Part shown: one piece after another, positions 40,385 to 51,985 of the stretch
How the letters are laid out: each line of letters begins with the position of its first letter
How positions within the stretch are numbered: the first letter of the stretch is position 1
Assembly (NCBI RefSeq): GCF_018991925.1
Contig: NW_024720711.1
Coordinates: 2,465,971-2,529,970, forward strand
Source: Homarus americanus
Lineage: Eukaryota > Arthropoda > Malacostraca > Decapoda > Nephropidae
DNA length: 64,000 bases
Direction: 5' to 3'
The notes under the pieces: model-generated
The model's database searches: none
What the model saw: only the letters and a program-made list of their open reading frames with translations
Told to the model about the DNA's origin: nothing
Program-made: the position numbers and the translations under genes

Positions 40385-40790
40385 CATAAGGTTAGGTTAG
40401 GTTAGGTTCGGTTCTAATACCGTTAAGCTAGGTTAGGTTAGTTTAGGTTAGTTTATCGTTACATTTGGTTAGTTTGCCATTAGGTTAGTGTTCGGTTAGT
40501 TTAGGTTAGGCTATATTTGAATTAGGTTTGGTTAGGTTAGTGTTCGGTTAGTTTAGGTTAGGTTAGGCTATATTTGAATTAGGTTTGGTTAGGTTAGTGT
40601 TCGGTTAGTTTAGGTTAGGTTAGGCTATATTTGAATTAGGTTTGGTTAGGTTAGTGTTCGGTTAGTTTAGGTTCGGTTATATTTGAATTAGGTTTGGTTA
40701 GGTTAGTGTTCGGTTAGATTAGTTTAGGTTAGGCTAGATTTGAATTAGGTTTGGTTAGGTTAGTGTTCGGTTTGGTTAAAGTTTTTTTTA
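40385..40790. repeat. (TTAGG)n-derived 51-58-bp higher-order repeat
   Basis: Six superunits each contain GTGTTCGGTTAGTTTAGGTT, GGCTATATTTGAATTAGG and TTTGGTTAGGTTA; TTCGGTTAG starts at about 40491, 40542, 40600, 40657, 40709 and 40766. The block is TTAGG-oriented, opposite to 39930-40145. Confidence 0.9.
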
Positions 40791-40860
40791 TCTTTAAGTT
40801 AGTTTAGATTGGATTAAGCTAGTTTGCCATTAGGTTAAGTGAAATTATTTAATCACCAGA

Positions 40861-41765
40861 TGAAATAGCCTAGGGTGCCTAATCTTCAGTTGATCCATTT
40901 TTTCTCTTATGTCAAGTTAAAGAAGAAAATATTAACCTACGCATCTCTGAGAATCTCCAGTCACATAATTAAGAGATACTACTGACACAGACAGATAACG
41001 TAACGTCGTGCAGTAGATCACAAGCACTACACTCTGTCCTGTCATTCATAATAATTCATTAATAAGGGGCTAATTAATTTTCGTAGATAGGGGTCCTAGA
41101 TAGTGTTTGTTTGTTTGTTTGTTTGATTTTACTCGAGATGTTGGTGAGTAAGAGGCGTGTGAACCGTGAATCTATGACTCCCCTGGACACCTCATATAGA
41201 GATGGAGTCTTAAAAGAGTCTTAATTGGGTAAAGTCTTGGAGCAATTGGCCGCCATATTGGTCGTTAATTGAGCAAGAGATATTTGTTATTAATTCTCTT
41301 CTGTTTTTTTTTGTTTTTAATCCTGAGAAGGTGACAGCTTACGAACCAATGAGGATTCATCTTTGTGTCGTAGCTAAAATGAACCAATTAGAGAACTGGG
41401 ACCTATGAGAAATGGGACCTACCAGAACTTGGACCTATTAGAACTGGGGCCCATTAGGAACCTCCCCAACAAGAGTTCATGTGCCTCTAATTCCCTTAAA
41501 TAATAAATGCCATCCATCTCCTCAGCCCTCTAAAGACCTTACGTTTAATACCACGACAAACTGGCTCCGTAACACTGCCCAGAACTACCCAGACTTAACC
41601 CACAACACCGGGACAAAGTGACGTAGAAACTGCATTAAGACCCTACCTTAACGAGATACGCTGCCATGGTCTCATCTGCTCCGTAAAAGTTACTTATGAG
41701 AGGAATATTAAGAGGTGGGGATATTTATTAATTTTGGTGTGTGTGTGTGTGTGTGAACATCGACT
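40861..41765. other. No gene recognised
   Basis: It holds (TTTG)n at 41105-41124, an isolated GGCCGCCATATTGG (41249-41262) that joins a YY1-like GCCGCCAT to an ATTGG box, and a short run of GAACT(T/G)GGACC(T/C)ATTAGA repeats at 41390-41460. A GT run lies at 41738-41755. Confidence 0.5.
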
Positions 41766-41811
41766 GTGTACACGGTGTTATTATACACCATCACCATTAT
41801 AGTTCTGAATC

Positions 41812-42025
41812 GTTGTTATATCATGTCATTTATTATTAGTTTGTATCGCTGTCATGTCGTTTATAATTTGTATCGCTGTTATGTCGTTTATATTTTATTT
41901 CGCTGTCATGTTGTTTATAGTTTGTTTCGCCGTCATGTCGTTTATAGTTTGTATTGCTGTCATGCCGTTTATAGTTTGTATCGCTGTCATGCCGTTTATA
42001 GTTTGTTTCTCTGTTATATCATGTT
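41812..42025. repeat. 27-bp minisatellite (TCGTTTATAGTTTGTATCGC plus TGTCATG)
   Basis: About eight copies. As the unit is 27 bp it gives an in-frame nine-residue peptide repeat (VIAVMSFIV type), which is not taken as coding. Confidence 0.93.
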
Positions 42026-42261
42026 GTTATAGCTTTTTATTCGATCATATAATTAATCTTGTTGTTTCCGTATCAAACAATTGTTTTTATAATAGCTGAT
42101 TAAAATGGTTTCAAATAAATTAAATGTGTCAGAATATATTTATTTCTAAAATTCAGTAAAAATAGAAGGAATTAGAGATTGTTTATACAGTGAGAATAAA
42201 TCACATCAATATGTAGTAATGTTAGATGGGTTACTGAATACCATTGTCACCTCGAAGATCC

Positions 42262-42370
42262 TGATTTAACCCTTTGACGACGATGGTTTAACTTAACCCT
42301 TTGACGACTGTGGTTTAACCCTCTGATGATGAAATTGAAAACCTTTGACGACGATGATATAACCCTTCAG
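42262..42370. repeat. Degenerate AACCCTTTGACGACGATGGT repeat
   Basis: Four imperfect copies of 26-32 bases. The word AACCC(C/T)TTGA..ACGATG is shared with the inverted repeat at 26281-26372. Confidence 0.8.
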
Positions 42371-42541
42371 GAGTCCAAGTGTTAAATAATAGGATTATCT
42401 TGTTAACGTGGTAATTGTTAATTGATTAGTGGCCACACCTACGTCAGAACACCTGTTGCAAATATTTTATACGAATAACTATCTATCATCCTATTTTTAT
42501 TGCATCGGCTGTAAAATATATTGAGGACTCTTTTTATAATT

Positions 42542-42778
42542 TCCCATATAGTACTATTATATGTTGTCATGTATATATAGAGTTATACAATATACATACC
42601 CAACATATAAGACTAATACACATAGTAATTCTAAAGTAAAACAAATAAAAAGGCAAAATAAAACGAGAAATTAAAGTAATTCTCGTTTTTTTTTTACTTT
42701 AAGACACAATGTATATATTGGGATGTATATAGTATAAATTTATATATACTTGACAAAATATAATAGTACTATATGGGA
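42542..42778. mobile_element. Foldback MITE-like element, about 237 bp
   Basis: The outer 21 bases are a perfect inverted repeat: 42542-42562 (starts TCCCATATAGTACTATTATA) pairs with 42758-42778. Pairing continues inward with few mismatches for about 90-100 bases each side. Examples are GTCATGTATATATAGAGTTA against TAAATTTATATATACTTGAC, and TCTAAAGTAAAA against TTTTACTTTAAGA. The centre has its own hairpin, CGAGAAATTAAAGTAATTCTCG-like. Both flanks carry AATT, a possible target duplication but not proven. There is no open frame. This matches a non-autonomous DNA transposon. Confidence 0.75.
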
Positions 42779-42914
42779 GAATTTAATAAGTGAGTTATTC
42801 CTCCAGTGGGAATTTTTTACAGATTAAATTTTCCACATTTTAGTTTTTTTTAATCTTAAGAAATAAAAAGAAAAAGTCATTAGTTGTAATGAATTTCCAG
42901 CATACGAAACAAGA

Positions 42915-43070
42915 CTTACTCACAACCTCATAAAACCTCACCTCATAAAACCTCACAACCTCATAAAACCTCACAACCTCATAAAACCTCACAACTAAAA
43001 CCTCTCAACCTCATAAACCACACCTCATAAACCACAACCTCACAACCACACAACCTCATAAAACTCACAT
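42915..43070. repeat. 17-18-bp minisatellite (CTCATAAAACCTCACAAC)
   Basis: About nine units with deletions of A or C. Confidence 0.92.
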
Positions 43071-43290
43071 TTACACAACAAACAAACAAGCAAACTTTTA
43101 CTGGTATATTTTCCCCTTTAAAAATCCTCTTAATCTCGACAACAATTTGCAAACAAGAAAATAATGAGTTTTCTTTGTGTGTTTATTTGTGTGTTTGTTT
43201 ATTTTATTTGTTTTTGTTGTTTGTTTATAATTTTAAGTTGTTTATCGACAAAGCGTAGTGTGGCTGGAGCCGAGAGTTGCCACTTAGTAT
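43071..43290. other. No gene recognised
   Basis: AT-rich with a (TTTG/TTTA) patch at 43178-43225. Confidence 0.5.
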
Positions 43291-43297
43291 AATCTCC

Positions 43298-43400
43298 AAC
43301 ATACAACATACACATTATAACATACTACATACAGATTATACAACATACAGTACATATCATAACATACAACATACACATTATAACATACACTCCATACAGC
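43298..43400. repeat. Degenerate ACATACAACATACACATTAT repeat
   Basis: Five imperfect units of 19-24 bases. Confidence 0.85.
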
Positions 43401-43904
43401 TATACAACTACAAAATACAATATACATCACGAAGTATATGTATATTTCATGTATGTATAACCATATAGAAAAATATATTACACGACGGAGTGATTCATCT
43501 CTATGTATGAAATATATCACAGGGTTATAATATTTGTGTTACTATTTTATTGGAGTAAAAAATTTATATATATGATTAAGGCTTTTATATATCATTTACC
43601 AGGAAGCTCTATATATTATGAACTTTATACGAGTTTTTTATAATTATTTGTACATGTTTCTATATTAACTTACCTGCAGTAATAATAATAATAAGTGTAA
43701 AATTTTGTAAGATAAACAAATGAATGTAGAAAACGTTGATAATTATCGTGTGTCTGGCAGTGTGGGCCCTCAGTCCTTCTGCTGCCAGATGTGACTCACG
43801 TTCAGGTTGTCGTACTTTTTTAATGTGTTCAGTGTGTGTGTAATGGACTGATTACATACATATATACATACATACATACATATTTAAAATAATTAACTTA
43901 AATC

Positions 43905-44010
43905 AGGTTAAGTTAGATTAGGTTAGGTTAGACTAAGTTGGGTTAAATTAGGTTAGGTTAGGATAGTACAGTAGACTAAGTTAGGTCAAATTAAGGTTAG
44001 GTCCAACCAC
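43905..44010. repeat. Degenerate interstitial (TTAGG)n
   Basis: GGTTAGGTTAGACTAAGTTGGG and related words, TTAGG-oriented, preceded by a CATA run at 43857-43882. Confidence 0.87.
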
Positions 44011-44247
44011 AGAATCGAAGGACACACCTGGCTGGCATACAAGGTGAGTCATTCCATTAGCATCTCACCTGAACCACCACAGACAGGCAGACAGATATTT
44101 TATATAAACACACACGAGTAGGTAATGTTTGGGGAAGCGTCTACAGTCACACGTTTTCTGTTGCCTTCTGTGAACGCTTGGCATCACGATTTTATAGAAA
44201 GAAAAAGTCAGTGGTTCCCGTGTATTAATGTTTCCTTCTTTGCACGA

Positions 44248-44470
44248 GTGAGGGGAGGGATAGGGGGGTGGGATGAGGAGGAGAGAGGAGGGGTGAAGAG
44301 GAGTAGGAAGATGGGAGGAGGAAGTACTAGAGGGAGGGTAGGAGAGGAGTATAGAGGAAGAGGTAAGGGAGAAAGGGGAGGGAATAGAAGTAGGAGAGGA
44401 GTGTAGAGGAAGAGGGAACAAGAAGGAAAGAGAGGGGGAGAAGGAGGGTAAAAGAGGGGAGATGACAGGG
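44248..44470. repeat. Purine-rich GGAGGA tract
   Basis: Almost only A/G on plus, with a segment AGGAGTGTAGAGGAAGAGG-like repeated at 44343 and 44395. Confidence 0.9.
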
Positions 44471-44591
44471 AAGAATAATTACCTGAGTGGACCATTAACC
44501 CTCAAGGTGGGTCATCAACTGAATGCTCAGTGAGGGCAGAGTTCTTATATATATAACAGGAGGAGAAGCTGGTGTCAGAATTTGGGACGAT

Positions 44592-44948
44592 TTGAGGGAG
44601 AGAGAGGGGGCTGAAGGAGGGGGGGCTGAGGAAGGGGAGGGGCTGAGAGAGAGGAGGGGCTGGGGGGAGGGCTGAGGGAGGGGGGCTGGAGGGAGGGGGC
44701 TGAGAGAGGGAGGGGGCTGAGAAGGGAGGGGGCTGAGGAGGGGGCTGAAAGGGAGGGGCTGAGAGGCTGAGAAGGAGGGGCTGAAAGAGGGAGGGGGCTG
44801 AGGGGAGGGGGCTGAAGAGGGAGGGGGCTGAAAGAGGGCTGAGGGAAGGAAGGGGGCTGAAAGGGGAGGGGGCTGAAGAAGAGGGGGCTGAGAGAGGGAG
44901 GGGCTTCGAAGGGGGCTGAGAGATGGAGGCGCCCTGAGAGAAGGGGGA
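44592..44948. repeat. Minisatellite of GGGAGGGGGCTGAGAGA units
   Basis: About 24 units of 11-18 bases sharing GGGGCTGA. Most length variation is in G runs, typical of unstable G tracts or of homopolymer assembly error. Confidence 0.92.
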
Positions 44949-44949
44949 C

Positions 44950-45040
44950 TGAGAGAGAGAGGGAGGGGCATAGCAGAGATGGGGCTGAAGTGAGAGAGAG
45001 ACAAACACAAAAAATAAGAGTAGAGAGAGAGAGAGAGAGA
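44950..45040. repeat. Direct repeat copy 1 (pairs with 46180-46262)
   Basis: GAGGGAGGGGCATAGCAGAG, ATGGGGCTGAAG, GAGAGACAAACACAAAAAATAAGAGTAGAGAG-type sequence. The second copy lies 1.23 kb to the right, and the intervening space is mostly the array at 45175. Confidence 0.85.
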
Positions 45041-45174
45041 GAGAGATACTCCCCATGTCATAAAGGCAAGGTGCTGGCAAGACATTCTCTTATCATTTAT
45101 TCACATCATTGAACTTGAAGACAATTTTGATGAATAAAAAAGATCAGGAACTCGTTTATCAAATAACAGGGAGG

Positions 45175-45975
45175 AGGAAATGGTATACGTAGGGGAGGAG
45201 GGAGGGGTAATGGTATACATGAGGAGGGAGGGTAATGGTATACGTTGGGGAGTGAGGGAGGGTAATGGTATACGTTGGGGAGGGTGGGGAGGGTAATGGT
45301 ATACATGTGGGGAGGTGAGGAGGGTAATGGTATTCGTAGGGGGAGGGAGGGGTAATGGTATACGTAGGGGAGGGGAGGGAGGGGTAATGGTATACGTAGG
45401 GGAGGGGGAGGAGGGTAATGGTATACGTAAGGGAGGGAGGAGGGTAATGGTATACGTATGGGGAGGGAGGGGTAATGGCTTACGTAGGGAGGAGGGAGGG
45501 TAATGGTATACGTAGGGGAGTGGGAGGAGGGTAATGGTATGCATGGGGAGGGGGAGGAGGGGTAATGGCATACGTAGGGGAGGGAGGGAGTAATGGTATA
45601 CGTGAGGGAGGGAGGGAGGGGTAATGGTATACGTAGGGGGAGGGAGGAGTAATGGATATACGTTGGGGAGGGTGAGGGGGAGGGGTAATGGTATACGTTG
45701 GGGAGGTGGGGGGAGGGGTAATGGTATACGTGAGGGAGGGAGGGTAATGGTATACGTAGGGAGGAGGGAGGGTGGTATACGTTGGGGAGGTGAGGAGGGG
45801 TAATGGTATACGTTGAGGGTGAGGGGAGGTAATGGTATACGTAGGGAGGGTGAGGGAGGGTAATGGTATACGTAGGGGAGGAGGGGGTAATGGTATACAG
45901 GGGAGGGGGGGTGTGGTATACATGGGGAGGAGGAGGTAATGGTATACGTAGGGGGGGGAGGGAGGAGATGATATA
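45175..45975. repeat. About 26-bp minisatellite (GGGTAATGGTATACGTAGGG)
   Basis: About 30 units: GGTAATGGTATACGT plus a variable A/G-rich spacer. The core contains GTATAC. Spacer lengths vary from 8 to 20 bases. Confidence 0.96.
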
Positions 45976-46179
45976 AGGGAGGTGTAATAATAAAGGAAGA
46001 AGAGGGTTAAAAGTTGAAGAAGCAGAAGAGGATGAAGAAACAGGAAGAGGAGGAGGAGAATGAAGGAGGGGGAGGAGGAGTAGAAGAAAAATAAACTAGA
46101 GGAAGTAAAGAAGTACCCCATAAAAACCTCATAAGATCACATGGTGGCGAGGGGAAAAGGAAGGGAAGGAGGTGGAGAC

Positions 46180-46262
46180 GGAGAGAGAGGGAGGGCATAG
46201 CAGAGATGGGGCTAAGAGAGAGAGAGAGAGACAAACAGACAAAAAAATAAGAGTAGAGAGAA
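46180..46262. repeat. Direct repeat copy 2 (pairs with 44950-45040)
   Basis: GAGAGGGAGGGCATAGCAGA, GATGGGGCTAAG and GACAAACAGACAAAAAAATA match copy 1. The sequence just after each copy (CATTCT...ACTTG.AG...CAATTTT) also looks distantly related, suggesting a longer ancient duplication. Confidence 0.85.
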
Positions 46263-46403
46263 AAAGAGGTTTGAAGGTCCTGTAGTGTGGAGGCGTTCTT
46301 TATTTATCTACATAATTATACTTGGAGGAGATCATAACAATTTTAGGACGATAGATAAGTAGTGGTCTGGGGAGGGGGAGGGGGAGGAGGGAAGAAGATG
46401 AGG

Positions 46404-46406
<3 letters not shown>

Positions 46407-46470
<64 letters not shown>
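46407..46470. repeat. (GT)n microsatellite
   Basis: About 32 GT units. Confidence 0.97.
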
Positions 46471-46472
<2 letters not shown>

Positions 46473-46479
46473 TTACCGT

Positions 46480-47025
46480 CCTCCTCAACACTCATCATCC
46501 TTCCTTTTCTCCCACCGCTTCCCTTCTCTCTCCCTACGGCCTCTTTTTCTCTCTCAATTCTTCCCTCTCTCATCTCCCCTCTCTTTTTGTCTCTCCTTCC
46601 TCCCTCTTTCTCTCTCCTTCCCTCCCTTCTCTTTCTCTCTCCATTCCTCCCTCTTTATCTCCCCTCCTTTCCTTTCTTTCTCTCCTCCTCTCACCTCCTC
46701 CTCTCTTTCCCTCTCTCCTCCTTTGGTATATTCTTCGTCCGCTGTCAATCCATTCTTTCCCTTCCTTTAACTCTCCATCTCTCACCATCACCACAATTCT
46801 ATCACATTCACACCTCTCACATCCCTCTCACACCCGGCTCTTCCCCACTCCCCTACCACACTTCTATCCTCCCACAATTCCCACCTACACCCCTCCTACC
46901 CCTTCTCCACCCTTCCTCCCCTCCCCTCCCCTCCCCACTCCCATCCCACTCCCTCCCACTCCCATCCCTCCCCTCTCCACCCCTCCCCTCGCCTCACGTT
47001 CCTTTAGCTTATCAGTTACTGTTTC
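46480..47025. repeat. Pyrimidine-rich tract (CCT/CTT, then CCCACTCC words)
   Basis: About 540 bases dominated by C and T. Around 46900-46985 it becomes a CCCTCCCACTCCCATCC-type tandem repeat. Ser/Pro/Leu frames are compositional. Confidence 0.9.
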
Positions 47026-47039
47026 CTCCTCTCCCTTGC

Positions 47040-47595
47040 TCTGGTTCGTGACGCGACACTACCAAACAAGATGGTGTCTTCGAGTTTATTCTCATCAAAT
47101 CTTAAGATATTTTTTTTTTTTACTTTTACTGAAGAGAAATGAGAAGAAACGATGATTTTTTTGTGTATGTATGTAGGTAATGGACATATTTTTTACTCTT
47201 TCATCAAGCAAAATATTTAGATGTTACATAATTATCAGTACATATAATTTACATATTTTTACTGTTGCATTGAGTTGAGTTTTTTTTATCTGTGAGCAAT
47301 TTGCATATATATAACTGATAAATAAAACAAAATAATAAAATAGTGTGTACTTTTGCCTGAAAGATAATTTACATAGATTACTGAAGAAACTACAGAAATG
47401 GGTTAAATATGTAGGTCATTTACATATTGTCCTGATTAACGAGGAAAAGGTGTTATAATATGTGTGTCTTGTATATGTAGGTTTTACATGTTGTCCTGAA
47501 TAATTTATGCAATTTCTATTATTTTCATTCTGTCGATAATTTACGTAGTATAAATATTGATGTCAGAAACTGGGTCTGGGTTAAATGACATCCTA
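47040..47595. other. AT-rich sequence with dispersed ATAATTTACATA words; no gene
   Basis: TTTACATA or TTTGCATA occurs about every 50-80 bases (47248, 47303, 47369, 47420). This may be a decayed tandem repeat. There are no coding signals. Confidence 0.45.
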
Positions 47596-47599
47596 AAGA

Positions 47600-47930
47600 C
47601 ATTGGTGACATCACACCTTTTGTTTACCTCTAGTGTATTGGTGACATCACTCTTTGTTTACCTCTAGTGTATTGGTGACATCACTCTGTTTACCTCTAGT
47701 GTATTGGTGACATCACTCCTTGTTTACCTCTAGTGTATTGGTGACATCACTCTTTGTTTACTCTAGTGAATTGATGACATCACCTTTTGTTTTACTCTAG
47801 TGTATTAGTGACATCACCCTTGTTTTCCTCTAGTGTATTGGTGACACCTTTGTTTACTTCTAATGTATTAGTGACATCACTCCTTTGTTTTACCTCTAGT
47901 GTATTGGTGACATCACTCCCTGTTTACGTT
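47600..47930. repeat. 33-bp minisatellite (ATTGGTGACATCACTC core)
   Basis: Ten units of ATTGGTGACATCACTCTTTG, TTTACCTCTAGTGT. Each has an ATTGG box, a CRE-like TGACATCA and a FOXO-like TTGTTTAC. Variants ATTAGTGAC and single-base losses occur. Confidence 0.93.
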
Positions 47931-48019
47931 TCACTTCTTAGTGTAAACAGAAATATTGCATTTTGGGTTAATTGTATCAAGTGGGAGGTGATAGGGCTTG
48001 ATCTTGCCCTTACTCTTCC

Positions 48020-48500
48020 TTTCAGTATGACCTTTATCATTCCTCTTAATATATTGCCCGACAACCCGACCTTGCCCATATCGCCCTGTATTGAGTTAAT
48101 TCTTGCCCTTAATATCTAGATGTATTTGTACCAGTCAGACTGTTGCCTAAATATTGTCCTTATTCTCACACATGCATTGCTCTTGGGTCAGTCTTGTCTT
48201 TAATCTTTCAAGGAATTGCCCCAGTCTTTTATTTTGCCTTTGAATTTCCTTATTCTACCTTTAATCTTGTCTGTTCTTGCCACTAGATTAGGTATTACCT
48301 ATACTTACCGCTATACTTGCCCTTCTCACATCATGTATTACCCTTCACTTTACCTTGCCCCTTGTATTGCCCCAGTCCTTATTTTGCCTTGTTTCTTGCC
48401 CTTAATACCCCCAGGTTTAGTCTTGCCCCCTGTATTACCCTGGTCTGAGTTTTACCCTGAGTCTTCCCTACATTGCCCCAGTCTCTGTCCAACCCTCAGC
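48020..48500. repeat. Degenerate TTGCCC/TTACCC-rich repeat
   Basis: CTTGCCCTTAAT, TATTGCCCCAGTC and TATTACCC words recur every 15-30 bases without a strict period. No coding structure is evident. Confidence 0.65.
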
Positions 48501-48514
48501 CCCAGCACGCTTAA

Positions 48515-48515
48515 G

Positions 48516-48555
<40 letters not shown>

Positions 48556-48570
48556 CAACACACACACACA
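48515..48570. repeat. (CA)n microsatellite
   Basis: About 25 CA units with an ACAACA interruption. Confidence 0.95.
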
Positions 48571-49288
48571 ACAGTTTTAGGGCAAGGCCACCCTTAAAGA
48601 CACTGCCCTATTTCTCAAGTCTGGCCGATTTCCTTCCTTGTCCTCGTCATCAAGTGGCCGTAAAATCCCCGAGAACGATGGAGACGATGAACACGTGACG
48701 AAACAAATGACGAAAAGGTGTTAATAACTCACAGAAGATGAAAAGTGATGAAAGGCGTGAGGAGAGGAGGAAACGACATCTGGAATGATAATGAGGTGTG
48801 AGAGAAACAGATGATGAAGGAAGCAAGAAAATGAATGATGAATGAGGGAAGCCAACGACTTACATCTGACGAGAGACGAAAGGTAAAATGAAGAAGAGTT
48901 AAAATTGGTTGATGAGAGACGAAGCAACACCTCACGGATGATTAGGAGGAAGAGGAGAAAGGAGGAAGAGGAAGAATGAGTAATAAGGAGGAAGAGAAAT
49001 GAGTCTTTGATGATATGAGGTGTAAAGAAACGAGAGACGATGATGAGAAAAATGACTTACTGAATGATAATGAAGCAGAAGAAACAACGAAGTGAAAGAT
49101 AATAATGGACAACAAGGACCTAAACTCGCAAATGGTGTTGGAAGAGACATAAAGGTTTATAAACGAGAGAAAGGAAAAATAACTTACAGCGGAGAAGGAA
49201 GTAGTGAGACAAGAGAAGAGGAACTTGGTGTAGAGAGAGGCGGATGATGGTGTGAGACAAACCTCATGGTGATGTGGGCACGTCCTGA
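48571..49288. other. GA/AAG-rich sequence before the gap; no gene
   Basis: Between 48710 and 49250 the plus strand is purine-rich with GATGA and GAAGAGG words and several GACTTAC words, but no regular period. I see no exon. Confidence 0.5.
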
Positions 49289-49388
49289 NNNNNNNNNNNN
49301 NNNNNNNNNNNNNNNNNNNNNNNNNNNNNNNNNNNNNNNNNNNNNNNNNNNNNNNNNNNNNNNNNNNNNNNNNNNNNNNNNNNNNNNN
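49289..49388. other. Assembly gap (100 N)
   Basis: Exactly 100 N. This is the usual placeholder for a gap of unknown size, so nothing can be inferred across it. Confidence 0.99.
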
Positions 49389-49399
49389 GTCTTGGGGCG

Positions 49400-49690
49400 T
49401 CCACAGCGTCCCTCACTGTGGTCACCAGCGCCAGGCGAGGAAAATGCCACTTCTCAGCGCCAGGCAAATACCGCTTCTCGTAGCGCCGGAGAAATATTTA
49501 TTTATATATATATAACTGGTCCCAGCCCTAGACACACGGGTCAGCGCCACAAGATAAAGCAACACTCCCAGCGCCAGGTGAATGTTTCTCCCAGCGCCAG
49601 GCGAACACTATTTCTAGAGCCAGGTGAAACAAACCTTGCTCCTAGTGACAGAGAAACACTTCTCTTAACGCCAGGCGAACAAACACTTGC
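49400..49690. repeat. Degenerate CAGCGCCAGGCGAA minisatellite
   Basis: About nine units of 24-40 bases around CAGCGCCAGGCGAACA, with variants AGCGCCGGAGAAAT and TAACGCCAGGCGAA. GC-rich, starting just after the gap. Confidence 0.8.
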
Positions 49691-49975
49691 TGCCAGCGGT
49701 CACAACACTACTAGCGCGGCGACACACGTTCATATCACCTCCCTGCCCCAGACACTGCCCAGCTATAGCGTTGGCACTGGCACCCTCCTGCTGGGGGCGG
49801 CTGTGCGCACCCAGCTACCTAGCAAGGGGGTGCCTCTGCCTTCGTCGCCGCCACTGCACCGCCTCCGCCTCCGCCGCCCCCAGCCGCCAGCAGACGACGC
49901 GTGCCACCAGCTACAGAAAAGGACCCCAACCGCCTCCACCACACACTACCTTCACGACTTCCCCCCTCGGGAGGA
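49691..49975. other. GC-rich sequence, no gene confirmed
   Basis: It includes CGCCGCC and CCTCCGCCTCCGCCGCCCCC words (49840-49885). The frame on the plus strand reads Ala/Pro/His-rich sequence with no domain, and no splice junction stood out. Confidence 0.45.
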
Positions 49976-49979
49976 GACA

Positions 49980-51060
49980 CACACCCCGTGTGTGACACTA
50001 CCACCACTTGTGTGTGACACCACCACCCCTTGTGTGTGACACTACCACTCCTTGTGTGTGACACCACCGCCCCTAGTATGTGACACCACCACCCCTAGTA
50101 TGTGACACCACCACCCCTAGTATGTGACACCACCACCCCTAGTATGTGACACCACCACACCTAGTATGTGACACGACCACCCCTTGTGTGTGTCATCACC
50201 TTGTGTGTGTCAACCACCCCTTGTGTGTGTCACCAACACCCCAGTGTGTGCCACCTCCACCCCTAGTGTGTGACACCACCAACTTGTGACACCAACCACC
50301 TTGTATGAGACACTACCACCCCATGTGTCTGACAGCACCACCTCTGTGACACTACACACCCGTAGTGTGTGTGCACACAACCACCTTTGTGTGTTTCAAC
50401 CACCACCCCTTGTGTGTGTCACTAACAACACCCGAGTGTGTGCCACCTCCACCCCTAGTGTGTGACACTACCACCCATATGTGTGACACCACCACCACCC
50501 TTGTATGAGACACTACCACCCATGTGTCTGATACACCACCTTGTGTGACACTACCACCCGCAGGTAGTGTACAACCACCCCGTGTGTTTCACCACCACCC
50601 CTTGTGTGTGCACCACCAGCCCTTTGTGTCACCACCACCCCTTGTGTGACAACCAAGGTCTAGTGCGTGACACTACCACCCCTTGTGTGTCATCACCACC
50701 CCTGTGTGTGTCACCACCACTCTCATGTGTGGCACCATCAGCCCTTGTGTGTCACCACCACCCGTGGTGTGTGACACCACCACCCCTTGTGTGTTTCACC
50801 ACCACCCTTTGTGTGTGTGGCACCACCAGCCCTTGTGTGTCACCACCACCCCTTGTGTGTGACACCACCACCTTGTGTGTGCACCACCACCCCCTTGTGT
50901 GTCACCACCAACCCCTTGTGCGTGTCACCACCACCCCTTTGTGTGTGTCACCACCACCCTTTGTGCGTGCCACCACCACCCCCTGTGTGTGTGTCACCAT
51001 CACCCCTGTGTGTCACCATCCCTAGTGTGTGCCACCACCACCCCTTGTGTGGACAGCAGT
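49980..51060. repeat. 20-25-bp minisatellite (TGTGTGACACCACCACCCCT)
   Basis: About 45 units: GTGTGTGACACCACCACCCC with CTTGT, CTAGTAT or CATGT linkers. Many single-base losses in C and ACC runs. Cys/His/Pro frames are repeat translations. Confidence 0.96.
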
Positions 51061-51224
51061 GTATTCCAAGACCTGTTTTTACCTGCCCCTGGTGTGATAC
51101 AAGGTCATACCAAACCCAGTATGTATCATATTGGAACATATATAATTATAAAGTTATGTTACAGTTGTCTGTCCTAAATGTAATACACGTACACTTCAAA
51201 ACAGCATCAGGCCATTTAAACCCT

Positions 51225-51985
51225 GATATGACCCCTTCCTGATATATCCCCTTATACCCCCTGATATATCTTTAACCCTGATATGACCTCTAGACCCCTG
51301 ATATGACCTTAAACCCCTGATATATCTCCTTATATCCCTGATATATCTTTAAACCCCTGATATGACCTCTAGACCCCTGATATGACCCTTAAACCCTGAT
51401 ATATCCCTATACCCTGATATATCTCTTCAACCCTGATATGACCCTTATACCTGATATGACTCCCTAAACCCTGATATATCCCCTTATACCTGATATATCT
51501 CTTTTAAACCCCTGATATGACTCCTTATACCCCTGATATGACTCTTAAACCCCTGATATATCCCCTTTACCCCTGATATATCTCTTTAAACCCTGATATA
51601 TCCTCATACCCTGATATATCCACATATCCTGATATATCCTTATACCCGATATAACCCCATACACCCTGATATGACCCTTATACCCTGATATGACTCTAAA
51701 CCCTGGATATATCCTCCCTTATGCCCTGATATATCTCTTTTAAACCCCTGATATATCCTTATACCCTGATATATCCCCATATATCCCTGATATATCCCTT
51801 ATACCCTGATATAACCCCATACACCCCTGATATGACCTTATACCCTGATATGACCCCTTATACCCTGATATATCCCTTATACCCTGATATATCCCCATAT
51901 ATCCTGATATATCCCCTTATACCCCTGATATAACCCCACACCCCGATATGACCCCTAAACCTCTGATATGACCCTTAAACCCAAG
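51225..51985. repeat. About 19-bp minisatellite (CCCTGATATATCCCCTTATA)
   Basis: About 38 units alternating TGATATATC and TGATATGACC, with linkers CCTTATACC and TTTAAACC. C-run lengths vary from unit to unit. Confidence 0.96.
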
